DNA from: a virus
Length of the DNA stretch: 36,656 nt
Reading direction: 5' to 3' (one strand)
IMG/VR virus record: IMGVR_UViG_3300032820_000042
Location: 1 to 36,656 of that record
Shown piece by piece: positions 28,568 through 36,656 of the stretch; position 1 is the stretch's first letter; each line of letters starts with the position of its first letter. The translations under genes and the position numbers were made by a program. A model generated the notes under the pieces. The model saw only the letters and a program-made list of their open reading frames with translations. It did not search any database and was not told the origin of the DNA.

Positions 28568-31500
28568 ATGGCATATAATCAAGCGATCGCACATGTTAAT
28601 AACACAGATCAGCTCCTAGCACAACAACAGAAAGAGCGGAACGCTGAAATTGAACATGAGAAACAATTAGCAGCTACACATAGAAACTATGCTCAAAGCT
28701 ACAGTGACGGCCTTGTGGTCGAAGGTAAGGCAAGAGATATTGCTATTCAATTTGATAACTCTTTTCGCAAAGTAAATTATGAGCTTGAGCTGCAAGGCAT
28801 TCAAGCTGCACATGATTCAGCAATAAGAAATGCAACTCAAGCTGCACAAGGTAAGGCAAAGCAAACACAACAGGTTGTTAATTTTGTTACTCAAACTCTT
28901 GATACAGGAGTACAGATTGCAAAGAATATAGAGACTGGTCGTCAGAAGCAGATAGAAACAGATGCTGCTGCGTTTAATCGTAAATACAAGCCAGGCATGG
29001 AATTCCTTGCCAACCTTAATCAAATTAACCTAGCCTTTGATATAGAGAATTCAGAACAAGATTCTGCAGCTAAACAGCAATATTTATCAACACAAGATCC
29101 ACTGATGGTTGAGAGGTGGCAAAGCTTTAATTCTGCAACCCAAGTAGCTGTAGCTAATCTTATTCTGAAGAGAGAGATAGATAATCTAGCACTTAATGCA
29201 TACCAAGACCCGGACACAAAAATAAATGGGCTGACCTATGCACAAGCGGTAGAGGGCCAGAATGGTGTATCAGATGTTGCAACAGGCTTAGCACATCTCC
29301 GCCAAAGAGAACGGAGTCTGTTTAGAATAATAGAGCAGTCTGGGATTAAAGTAAACCCAGCACTTCATTCCGATAGTTTTGAAAAATTATTGGCCACTGA
29401 GGCTAATAAGATTAGGCGTAACGCTGGTACAGCTGTAATAGAGGATCAGAAATATGAACATTTACAAGTCACACAGGAGAAGATGCAGCGAGGGGGCGCA
29501 ACACTTCTTGGTAAGATTTGGGATGGCGTTTCTAAGGAGCACAGAACAGATATTATTCAAAGGGATTTCCAAGCTCTTGAAACTATGGCAAAAAGCGGTT
29601 CCCTTAATGACGAACAGATTACCGATATTGCCAATATCGAACTAAATGTTGGCGGTAAGATTATGAAACTCAGTGATCATGCTGGATTGAGGGTTCATTT
29701 AACGAAGCTTATTAAAGCAAGAAATGAGTTTAAAAATCTAGGCCTAGCAACTCGTAAGCATCAACTTCAACAACAGTCCATGCAGGCCATGCAACTGGTA
29801 AATACCCTTCGCGCTGGGCCAACACCTACCAATGCTGAGATAAATCAACTAGAACAAACGCTTGATGAGGAACTAGGACCAGATCACCTTCACGCCAATC
29901 GAATTAAAGCTGTATTGCAAGGTATGAGAGACAAGAATGATGCTTCTGCATCCTCAAAACAAATTGAACAAGCCCGTCAAGCTACCAACCAGAGTGGTTT
30001 TCTTCCAGAAACTACAATAGAAACAATCGGAAGAGGTGATCCAAACGCTATACAAAATGGTAAAATTCAAGCGGCAAAAGATCTTCAGAATAACAAAAAA
30101 TGGAAACACCAACAAAAATTAATCGAAGCTTTAATAAGAGACGTTGGTAAATTTGGTGACAAGCAAGTAACATCATCAACAGAATTCCTTAGAAAGCGTT
30201 CTGCTTTAGAGAAAATATATTTTAATGATGTAGTAAGGTATCTAGGAGAGAATAAGGGTATAGACTATGCTTATGCAATGGCAGATGCTAACTTTGCTGA
30301 CCTAGAAAAGGCGGCAAAAGCTAATCCACTTGGAAACCATGTGCTAAGAGTAGTTGATAAAGCAAATCCAGGAGATTCTTTGCCTGGCCAAATTTTTTAT
30401 GATACTGAAATTGATGATGTTAAAATACAACCAACTTCTTCAATAACTTCTCGTGATCTAACTACCACATTTCAAAGCCTTGGTGTTAATAAACCACATT
30501 TTGCGAGTAAAGATAAAATGTTAGAAACATTAAAGAGTAACCCTAAGGATTTCCATTTTATAACTTCTGACAGAGCACAAGACTTTTATAGAAATATGAA
30601 TAATCCATCAGTTCCACCACAAATGCATAATATAAGGTTATTCACTAAAGTAGCAGATTTAATAGGTACAACACCATCTGAAGCTGCTAAAATTATATTA
30701 GAAAGTAGAGGTGACAGCGTACCAGAAAATAGAACTCAGGAGAAGATAGACAACCTACTTCAACAGGCTGGTATAAATGGGATGCAGGTCCAGCAAATAG
30801 GTGGTTGGAATAATACTTTAAATTACTTACGGGGTCAAGCACCGGTTAGGGGTGAATCAGTAGAAGCTACCTATACTGGAGACCGTGATCGGCAGGAAAC
30901 AGGAACCGACGTCGTATTTAACGGGGGGCTTAATGCACCTCTTGTGTTAAACATACCAGCAAGAATGGGAGAACCAGAAGATGGATATCCTGCAGTTCAT
31001 ACTGAACCAGATACAGGTGCAAAATCATTTGGGCATACTGTTAGTGTAATAGTAACATTACCTAATGGTAATGAGGTGGACTTCTTTATTGGACATCTAC
31101 ACGAACCATCACCTTTAGCAGGTTTCAAAGGTAGTATACCAGCTGGCACTAGACTCGGTGGTCAAGGTATGAGTGGTAGTACTAGTGGTGTGCCTGTTGC
31201 AACCATGCATGCTAATGGTAGGAATGGATACAAAGCTACTCCAGAAGACTTAATGTGGATTATTCGTAATATGCAAGGTATATCAGGAGGTAACCAACAA
31301 CCACAACAACCACCTCTAAACGAAAGGCAATCAATAGGCGAACTACCTATAGTTAGTGATGGGGAAATGCCAACAGTAAAACCTCCGGTTGATCCATTAA
31401 ATAACCCTGAGGAGGCCAAAAGTAGTTATAGGCTTGGTGGAGATAAAATAATCACAAAACTACCAGATGGTTCATACGCTGTACGCCACTGGGTTAATGG

Positions 31501-31597
31501 TAATTGGTCAGACCCAGTAGCACTAAACCAAGATGAAGGAAAAACAATGTACGAACAAGGAAGGTACTTAGCAACGAAGGGGGTGACTAACCAATAA
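28568..31597 (+). CDS. Internal virion protein with degenerate M23-like domain, gp15-position
   Basis: 1009 residues. Residues 1-700 are mainly helical (Gln- and Lys-rich), as in the T7 gp15 core protein. Residues about 775-885 resemble an M23 lysostaphin-type peptidase: TGTDVVFNGG, GHTVSVIV, GHLHEPSPLAGF, PAGTRLGGQGMSGST and ATMHANG. Of the usual zinc ligands only some are visible (HxxxD reads ExxxD; HxH reads TxH), so it may be inactive or differently built. It might digest peptidoglycan during DNA ejection, a role filled by gp16 in T7. It overlaps the next ATG by one base. Confidence 0.8.
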   Translation: MAYNQAIAHVNNTDQLLAQQQKERNAEIEHEKQLAATHRNYAQSYSDGLVVEGKARDIAIQFDNSFRKVNYELELQGIQAAHDSAIRNATQAAQGKAKQTQQVVNFVTQTLDTGVQIAKNIETGRQKQIETDAAAFNRKYKPGMEFLANLNQINLAFDIENSEQDSAAKQQYLSTQDPLMVERWQSFNSATQVAVANLILKREIDNLALNAYQDPDTKINGLTYAQAVEGQNGVSDVATGLAHLRQRERSLFRIIEQSGIKVNPALHSDSFEKLLATEANKIRRNAGTAVIEDQKYEHLQVTQEKMQRGGATLLGKIWDGVSKEHRTDIIQRDFQALETMAKSGSLNDEQITDIANIELNVGGKIMKLSDHAGLRVHLTKLIKARNEFKNLGLATRKHQLQQQSMQAMQLVNTLRAGPTPTNAEINQLEQTLDEELGPDHLHANRIKAVLQGMRDKNDASASSKQIEQARQATNQSGFLPETTIETIGRGDPNAIQNGKIQAAKDLQNNKKWKHQQKLIEALIRDVGKFGDKQVTSSTEFLRKRSALEKIYFNDVVRYLGENKGIDYAYAMADANFADLEKAAKANPLGNHVLRVVDKANPGDSLPGQIFYDTEIDDVKIQPTSSITSRDLTTTFQSLGVNKPHFASKDKMLETLKSNPKDFHFITSDRAQDFYRNMNNPSVPPQMHNIRLFTKVADLIGTTPSEAAKIILESRGDSVPENRTQEKIDNLLQQAGINGMQVQQIGGWNNTLNYLRGQAPVRGESVEATYTGDRDRQETGTDVVFNGGLNAPLVLNIPARMGEPEDGYPAVHTEPDTGAKSFGHTVSVIVTLPNGNEVDFFIGHLHEPSPLAGFKGSIPAGTRLGGQGMSGSTSGVPVATMHANGRNGYKATPEDLMWIIRNMQGISGGNQQPQQPPLNERQSIGELPIVSDGEMPTVKPPVDPLNNPEEAKSSYRLGGDKIITKLPDGSYAVRHWVNGNWSDPVALNQDEGKTMYEQGRYLATKGVTNQ

Positions 31598-34500
31598 TGC
31601 CTGACTATCAAAACGAGGAATTTAATACTTCCTTTCAAGCAATGCTAGAGGAGGAGGAACAAGATGCTAGAATTAATGCTGCAATAGCACGGCAGCAATT
31701 AGAACAACAAGCAGAGGAGCAGGCACAAACACCAGTGCCTACTTCAACACCAGAACCTGCACAAGAAGAAGAAGACGAAGGTCCTAAAGATATATGGGGT
31801 AGACCGTGGCCTTTACCACAAGAAGAAGTGGATGCAGGTGGTCAACAAGTTGCACAAGAGGTTGTAACAGGTGTTGGTGATACCTTCTTAGGTATGGGTG
31901 AGTTAGCTGAGAAAGTTATTCTACGTGGCCAAGAAGGAATCATCAGTGCAGCAAAGGAGAAGTATGAGGAAAGATTCCCACATATGACACCATTGCGTAG
32001 GATCATCGGCTTAGCTTATCCAATGCTTTTAGGTAGTGGTTGGGTACAGGGGGCACTTGGGAAATCTAAATGGTTCCAACAACTACCTAAAATGAAACAA
32101 ATAGCTGTTAGTACAGCAGCAGAGATTGGAGTAGAAGCACCAATTCTAGCAGGTTCAACATCTGCTACAGAGGATAACCTAATTAAAACATTTAACGATA
32201 GTTTTGGTACTAGTATCCCTGGTGGTACAAATCCTGAATATCACCCATCAATGAACTACCTGTTAAACTTAGCAGAAGGTGCTACGTTAACTAGTTTGGT
32301 AGGTGGTATAGAACTAGTCACATTCCTTCAGGCACTGAAATCAGGTAAACCTGGTATAAAAGCTATAGCTAACACACCTGAAGCAGCTGAGATCTTAGCT
32401 AGGAATGGTGATGTAAACTTAGATGTAGCTACTACAGCTCATGATGCTAATGTATTTAACCGTAATATTGCTTTAGATGGGGAAGCTGCTACAAGGTTAA
32501 CTAGACCTGGTGGTGAAAAGATATCAGATCTACCTTACACACGTGACTTACCCGATACACAGAAACCTGTACAGAATCTAAACGTAAATAAACCTTACGC
32601 TGTCTTAGATACTGTACGTAGAAAATATGATCCTACAGTAGGAGCAGGTGCAAGTCGAGCAGTACTAGGTAATGAGGAAATAAGAGCTATTGTTAACTCA
32701 AACCCTGAAGAACATAGTGACATCTTAGGTGAAGCTGCTGCACAGATGTTCCCTGAGGTTGATCTTGTTGTTGATGGTGCGAGGATATCACAAGAACAGA
32801 TCAGAACTGAAGTAGATAATGTAGTATTAGCAGCATTCAACAGTGATCCTAAAGAGTTTGCTGAAAGTGTCAATGCTATGAAGATCATGTTGTTAGGAAC
32901 TGAAAAGTTTCTAACTCCTGAACAATTCGTAGTACTAGGTGAAGCATTTCATAAAACATTTGACATAGCTTTAAGTCCTGATAAAATAAGAGCAGGTGCA
33001 TTTGTAGCGAAACAAGCTGCTGACAACGTCTCCGTAGCCTCTGTAGCAGCTGCTTTAATTGATGAGGTATCAGATACTACCCCACAGTTAGTAAACGTCT
33101 TTGAGAACCTTAGACTACTGTCTGGTGAAGTTGAACGTCATAAGTTTGCTAAGCAGTTTGGCTTAGAACGTATCAAAACACTTAAGATGGTAAGGGATCC
33201 TAAGACTGCTCAAGAAGCAACAGAGAAACTAATCCAACTTAACAAAGACTATGTTGAAGGTGTAGGAGAAGCTGTTAACAAAGGTAGAGCTATTACTGAT
33301 ACTCTACGTGAAATTGCTGAAGATAATCCATTATACCTAGAACCATTCCGTGATCTATTCTTAGAAGCAGGTAATGATGTACATAGCTTGCATACCATGA
33401 ATCAATGGTTAAGAAATAAATTAGGAGTAATGTCTAAAGCTATTATTGATGGCAACCCTGAAGTAGATAGTTTGGTTGTACAAGGTATGAAATCTGCTAT
33501 GTATAATAGTGTACTACTTGGTGCATCATTACCTAAATCAATTGCAGGTAATGCCATCCTAACTGCAGCTAAACCAATCTCTGCATTGTTAGGAGCCGGT
33601 AGAGGTGCTTTGCTAATGAATGGTGCTGATGCTGCTGACTTAAGAAGGTCAGTAGCTGTCTATAGTGGGGTTAAGGAGAACTTCTTCCGTGGTCTAGATT
33701 TAATGAGGAAACGGTGGAAGCATATTAATGAGAATCCCTTACTAGCACAGAAAGGTGGTAGGGCTGACTTAAGAACAGCACGATCAGAAGACCTAGATAA
33801 GATTGAAAGCTTTAAAGAAGCTTGGTTATCTGAAGGTAAAATAGTCGATGGGCGTGTTGCAGCTGCTAATACCGCTTTACTATTAGGATGGTATAACGAT
33901 AATACGATAATACGAAGTGGTGTTAATGCATTACATGCTATTGACGGTTTCTTCAGTGCATTCCAAGGTACTGGTATAGCTAGAGCTAGGGCATATGATG
34001 AAATATTCCAATACTCTAATGGGGCATTTAACCAAGAGTACTTCGACAAACGTAGTGCAGAACTATTTGATAGTTACTTTGATCCTGTAAGCGGATTACC
34101 TACAGATGAAGCAGTTAAGAATGCAACAGCTGAGATATCTTTAAACCAACCTAACTTCTTAGTTAATAGGTTAGAAGGTTTCTTAGATGCAGTACCAGCA
34201 GCACAGCCTACATTTATGTTTGCTAGAACTGGTATGAATGCCTTTGATATAAGCTGGTCATTCCTACCAACAAGTGAATTAGGCATAGGTATTGGTAAAG
34301 CACGTAAACTATTGAGAGCTTCAACACAAGCTGAGAAAGCAGCAGCTTTAGCAGAGCATGGACTTGAATATAGTGAAACTATGTGGCGTGCTAAAAAGAA
34401 TGAATATATTGGACGTACTATGGCTGGCCAAGGTATTGTAATGGCTGCTAGTATGTGGGCTTTAGATGGTAATCTATATGGTCCAGGTCCTACTGATCAT

Positions 34501-35517
34501 GGTGAACGTCAACGCATGATGCGTGTTATGGGAGGTAATTACTTCAATCATATCAAGAACCCATTTACAGGTGAATGGCATGATTATAGAGGTATGGAAC
34601 CCTTTACTATGCTACTAGGTTTAGTTGGTAGTGCAGCCTATGAAGCTCGAAGATCTGATCAAGCTTTTATGGAGGACCTATATAGAAAAATGGCACATGC
34701 TATTACAATGAATGTTACTAACCAAACATTCTTTAAACAGTTTGAACCCCTTGCTGCTTTACTTGGTAAGGATCCAACTGCTTGGAGTAGGTTTGCAGCT
34801 AATACTGCTAACATGGTTATACCTTTATCTGGTCTTAGGACTATTGTAAATAATACATTCGCTCCACAACTAAAAGATGTGAAGAGAGATTTAGGTAGTA
34901 TGATAGCTAATAGGACATTTAAAGTATTTAATACATTAGAAAATGAGATAGACATCTATACAGGTGAACCTATTAACTACGTTAACCCTATTAATGCTGG
35001 TATTAATTCTATATTACCTTTCCTTAAGAGTAATGGCGGTATGGAACCTTGGAGACAATGGCTATTAGAAACTGGTTGGGATGGTGGATCTAGAATCCGT
35101 AAGAATCCTGATACTGGATTTGAATATGAACCAGCTGATCGTCAGTGGATTCATCGTTATATAGCACAGCATACGAATCTGGCAGGTCAACTCCAAGCAT
35201 TAAGTGTAAGCCCTGAACTTAATAAAGAACTGAAAGAGTATAAACAGCAATTAGATGCTGGTCAATTTACTCAAGAAGAATTCCCTATTGAAATGACTAA
35301 GGCGTACCAACAGATAAATACAATACATGATAGAGCATTTAAGTTAGGACATTTAGCTTGGGTACATAAAAACAAGCAATTCACAGAAATGGGTGCTCAT
35401 CAGAATCAAGTAGAAAACATGATACTCTTTGGTAATATGAAGGGTGCAGCAGAAAGTGCTAAAGTACTTAAGAAAAGAAAGGAAGAGACTAAAGAATTAA
35501 TAAGAATGAATAAGTAA
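31597..35517 (+). CDS. Internal virion protein, gp16-like, 1306 aa
   Basis: Largest gene of the window, near the T7 gp16 length (1318). An acidic, Gln/Pro-rich N-terminus (residues 1-65) leads to a segment with hydrophobic helices (GLAYPMLLGSGWVQGALG near residue 130; ASLPKSIAGNAILTAAKPIS near residue 645; MAGQGIVMAASMWAL near residue 945), as expected of a protein that inserts in the host membrane during ejection. No lysozyme or SLT motif is seen at the N-terminus; the wall-degrading domain may instead be the M23-like one in the preceding gene. Confidence 0.85.
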   Translation: MPDYQNEEFNTSFQAMLEEEEQDARINAAIARQQLEQQAEEQAQTPVPTSTPEPAQEEEDEGPKDIWGRPWPLPQEEVDAGGQQVAQEVVTGVGDTFLGMGELAEKVILRGQEGIISAAKEKYEERFPHMTPLRRIIGLAYPMLLGSGWVQGALGKSKWFQQLPKMKQIAVSTAAEIGVEAPILAGSTSATEDNLIKTFNDSFGTSIPGGTNPEYHPSMNYLLNLAEGATLTSLVGGIELVTFLQALKSGKPGIKAIANTPEAAEILARNGDVNLDVATTAHDANVFNRNIALDGEAATRLTRPGGEKISDLPYTRDLPDTQKPVQNLNVNKPYAVLDTVRRKYDPTVGAGASRAVLGNEEIRAIVNSNPEEHSDILGEAAAQMFPEVDLVVDGARISQEQIRTEVDNVVLAAFNSDPKEFAESVNAMKIMLLGTEKFLTPEQFVVLGEAFHKTFDIALSPDKIRAGAFVAKQAADNVSVASVAAALIDEVSDTTPQLVNVFENLRLLSGEVERHKFAKQFGLERIKTLKMVRDPKTAQEATEKLIQLNKDYVEGVGEAVNKGRAITDTLREIAEDNPLYLEPFRDLFLEAGNDVHSLHTMNQWLRNKLGVMSKAIIDGNPEVDSLVVQGMKSAMYNSVLLGASLPKSIAGNAILTAAKPISALLGAGRGALLMNGADAADLRRSVAVYSGVKENFFRGLDLMRKRWKHINENPLLAQKGGRADLRTARSEDLDKIESFKEAWLSEGKIVDGRVAAANTALLLGWYNDNTIIRSGVNALHAIDGFFSAFQGTGIARARAYDEIFQYSNGAFNQEYFDKRSAELFDSYFDPVSGLPTDEAVKNATAEISLNQPNFLVNRLEGFLDAVPAAQPTFMFARTGMNAFDISWSFLPTSELGIGIGKARKLLRASTQAEKAAALAEHGLEYSETMWRAKKNEYIGRTMAGQGIVMAASMWALDGNLYGPGPTDHGERQRMMRVMGGNYFNHIKNPFTGEWHDYRGMEPFTMLLGLVGSAAYEARRSDQAFMEDLYRKMAHAITMNVTNQTFFKQFEPLAALLGKDPTAWSRFAANTANMVIPLSGLRTIVNNTFAPQLKDVKRDLGSMIANRTFKVFNTLENEIDIYTGEPINYVNPINAGINSILPFLKSNGGMEPWRQWLLETGWDGGSRIRKNPDTGFEYEPADRQWIHRYIAQHTNLAGQLQALSVSPELNKELKEYKQQLDAGQFTQEEFPIEMTKAYQQINTIHDRAFKLGHLAWVHKNKQFTEMGAHQNQVENMILFGNMKGAAESAKVLKKRKEETKELIRMNK

Positions 35518-35533
35518 ATCTGATTAAGGCATT

Positions 35534-36656
35534 ATGGCAACAACACACAATTCACATACAGGGAATAATTCAACTACGGATTATTCATTTACATTTCCAT
35601 ATCTCAAACAAACGGATATCAAGGTAACTCTTGATAACGTTGCAACTACAGCCTATACATTTGCTAATGCTACAACAGTTAGATTCGATTCAGCTCCAGC
35701 CGCTGACGTTGCTATTAAAATTTACCGAGCTACAGATGATAGTAAACTCGTTGCCACCTTCTACCCTGGCTCAGCTATTAGATCAAATGATCTAAATGAT
35801 AACTACACACAGAACTTATACTCCACTCAAGAGAACACTAATAATGCTAATGAGGCTCTAGATAACTCTAGGGTCTTAGAAAGTGGTGATTATGTAAGTG
35901 CTATTACAAAAGCTAATAATGCAGTTGCGACTGCCGATGGGGCTAAAGAAGATGCAGATGATGCTATCGAAGCTACTAATGCACTAGTTGGTAAGAAAGA
36001 TTCAAGTGGTAATTGGTACGCTAGGGGCCACGGTTCAGGTGGTACTGACTCTCAAGGTAACGCATCAACTGAAGATGGTGTCGGTAAGGCATTGGCTGAT
36101 TCAGCAAATGCTGTATCAACAGCTAACGATGCAGATGCAAACGCAACTACTGCACTGAATAACTCACGTGAATCTGATGGTTCAGGTGGTTATAACAATG
36201 CTATTGATATAGCTAATCAAGCAGATACAAATGCAACTACAGCGTTAAGTAACTCCCGTGATTCTGAAGGTACTAGTGCTATCTCCATTGCTGAAGATGC
36301 TAAGACCACAGCCTTGGCAGCACAGACTGCTGTATCTAACTCAACAACATATAAACTAACAAGTACAAAAACTACATTTGAAGCTAATACCTTTGATGCT
36401 AGTGATACCCATAAAGCTTGGGAAATAACTGATAGTACTGGTATCACAAGTGCGTACAATACTTCAGGTTTCACAGATAACGGTGGAAGTGGTACTGCTA
36501 AAACAGTATCTGGAGTACCATCTGATTTTACTGGAGATTCAGGACTATCTGCAAGATTCAACTATACACACAGTGACAACACTTTTGCTTGGGCTGGTTA
36601 TTGGGTTAACGATGCTGAAGACAGATATGGTGGAAGTATTGTTCAAAATCTAAGAG
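35534..36656 (+). CDS. Tail fibre protein (T7 gp17-like N-terminus), 3' end outside window
   Basis: Open to the end of the window, 374 codons visible. The first 150 residues match the T7 tail-fibre N-terminal domain that docks onto the tail: DYSFTFPYLKQTDIKVTLDN, TTVRFDSAPAADVAIKIYRA and AIRSNDLNDNYTQNLYSTQE. Residues 110-290 are Asn/Ala/Asp-rich with repeated short blocks (ANATTALNNSRES, TNATTALSNSRDS), a likely coiled or triple-helical shaft. The receptor-binding end is not in the window. Confidence 0.92.
   Translation, partial: MATTHNSHTGNNSTTDYSFTFPYLKQTDIKVTLDNVATTAYTFANATTVRFDSAPAADVAIKIYRATDDSKLVATFYPGSAIRSNDLNDNYTQNLYSTQENTNNANEALDNSRVLESGDYVSAITKANNAVATADGAKEDADDAIEATNALVGKKDSSGNWYARGHGSGGTDSQGNASTEDGVGKALADSANAVSTANDADANATTALNNSRESDGSGGYNNAIDIANQADTNATTALSNSRDSEGTSAISIAEDAKTTALAAQTAVSNSTTYKLTSTKTTFEANTFDASDTHKAWEITDSTGITSAYNTSGFTDNGGSGTAKTVSGVPSDFTGDSGLSARFNYTHSDNTFAWAGYWVNDAEDRYGGSIVQNLR

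Noticed and set aside
1045-36561. Minus-strand ORFs of 60-130 codons (for example 33660-34049 and 36217-36561).
   Set aside because: All but one, at the edge of the non-coding block near 1045-1236, lie mostly or wholly antisense to well-supported genes, lack ribosome-binding sites and have low-complexity products rich in Ser, Leu and Ala.

Overview
The window is part of a T7-like podovirus genome (Autographivirales type). All genes I can support lie on the + strand, in the classical T7 order: early region, phage RNA polymerase, replication and nucleotide-metabolism genes, then virion structure. The short NrdA/NrdB pair lacking an ATP cone, ThyX, the small conserved proteins and the GxGY-type virion modules point to a marine cyanopodovirus, probably infecting Synechococcus or Prochlorococcus. 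That host assignment is inference: no psbA, hli, talC or integrase is present here. The terminase is also absent and must lie beyond the window.

Layout. 1-1.3 kb: end of thyX and four small genes, probably the right end of the linear genome joined to the left end in a circular assembly. 1.3-1.53 kb: non-coding block of palindromes and a 16-bp direct repeat, a candidate terminal repeat or packaging region. 1.53-4.4 kb: early region with three near-identical host sigma70 promoters, each with a palindromic box centred 14 nt before the -35, hairpins with TTCG loops, a complete tRNA-Asp(GUC), an ArdA-type antirestriction protein and many very small genes. 4.4-6.8 kb: single-subunit RNA polymerase. 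6.8-13.3 kb: ssDNA-binding protein, endonuclease I, primase-helicase, a DNA polymerase split into exonuclease and polymerase ORFs, endonuclease VII-like protein, 5'-3' exonuclease, DUF3310 and MazG-like proteins. 13.3-15.4 kb: ribonucleotide reductase large and small subunits. 15.4-19.7 kb: two unknown proteins, portal and scaffold. 19.7-21.4 kb: an unusual accessory cassette (RlpA-like double-psi beta-barrel protein, three tiny membrane proteins, a 16-residue ORF and an outer-membrane-like beta-barrel protein) placed between scaffold and capsid. 21.6-36.7 kb: major capsid protein, two small structural proteins, a strong intrinsic terminator, tail tubular proteins A and B, three internal virion proteins and the start of the tail fibre.

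How it works together. Host RNA polymerase should read the early region from the three tandem promoters, making ArdA, tRNA-Asp and the phage polymerase. The phage polymerase then transcribes the rest. Host DNA is degraded by the nucleases and recycled by RNR, ThyX and the pyrophosphohydrolase-like protein for synthesis by the primase-helicase and polymerase. Two DNA words, CACACTCAT (8 exact copies, all + strand, 3.4-12.3 kb) and CAGGGACTT (4 exact copies, 3.4-4.5 kb), occur in several reading frames and look like regulatory elements, possibly promoters of the phage polymerase.

Most novel points: the repeated words, the promoter/operator array, the RNR small subunit with leucine at the usual radical-tyrosine position, the split polymerase lacking a T7-size thioredoxin loop, and the cell-envelope cassette before the capsid gene.
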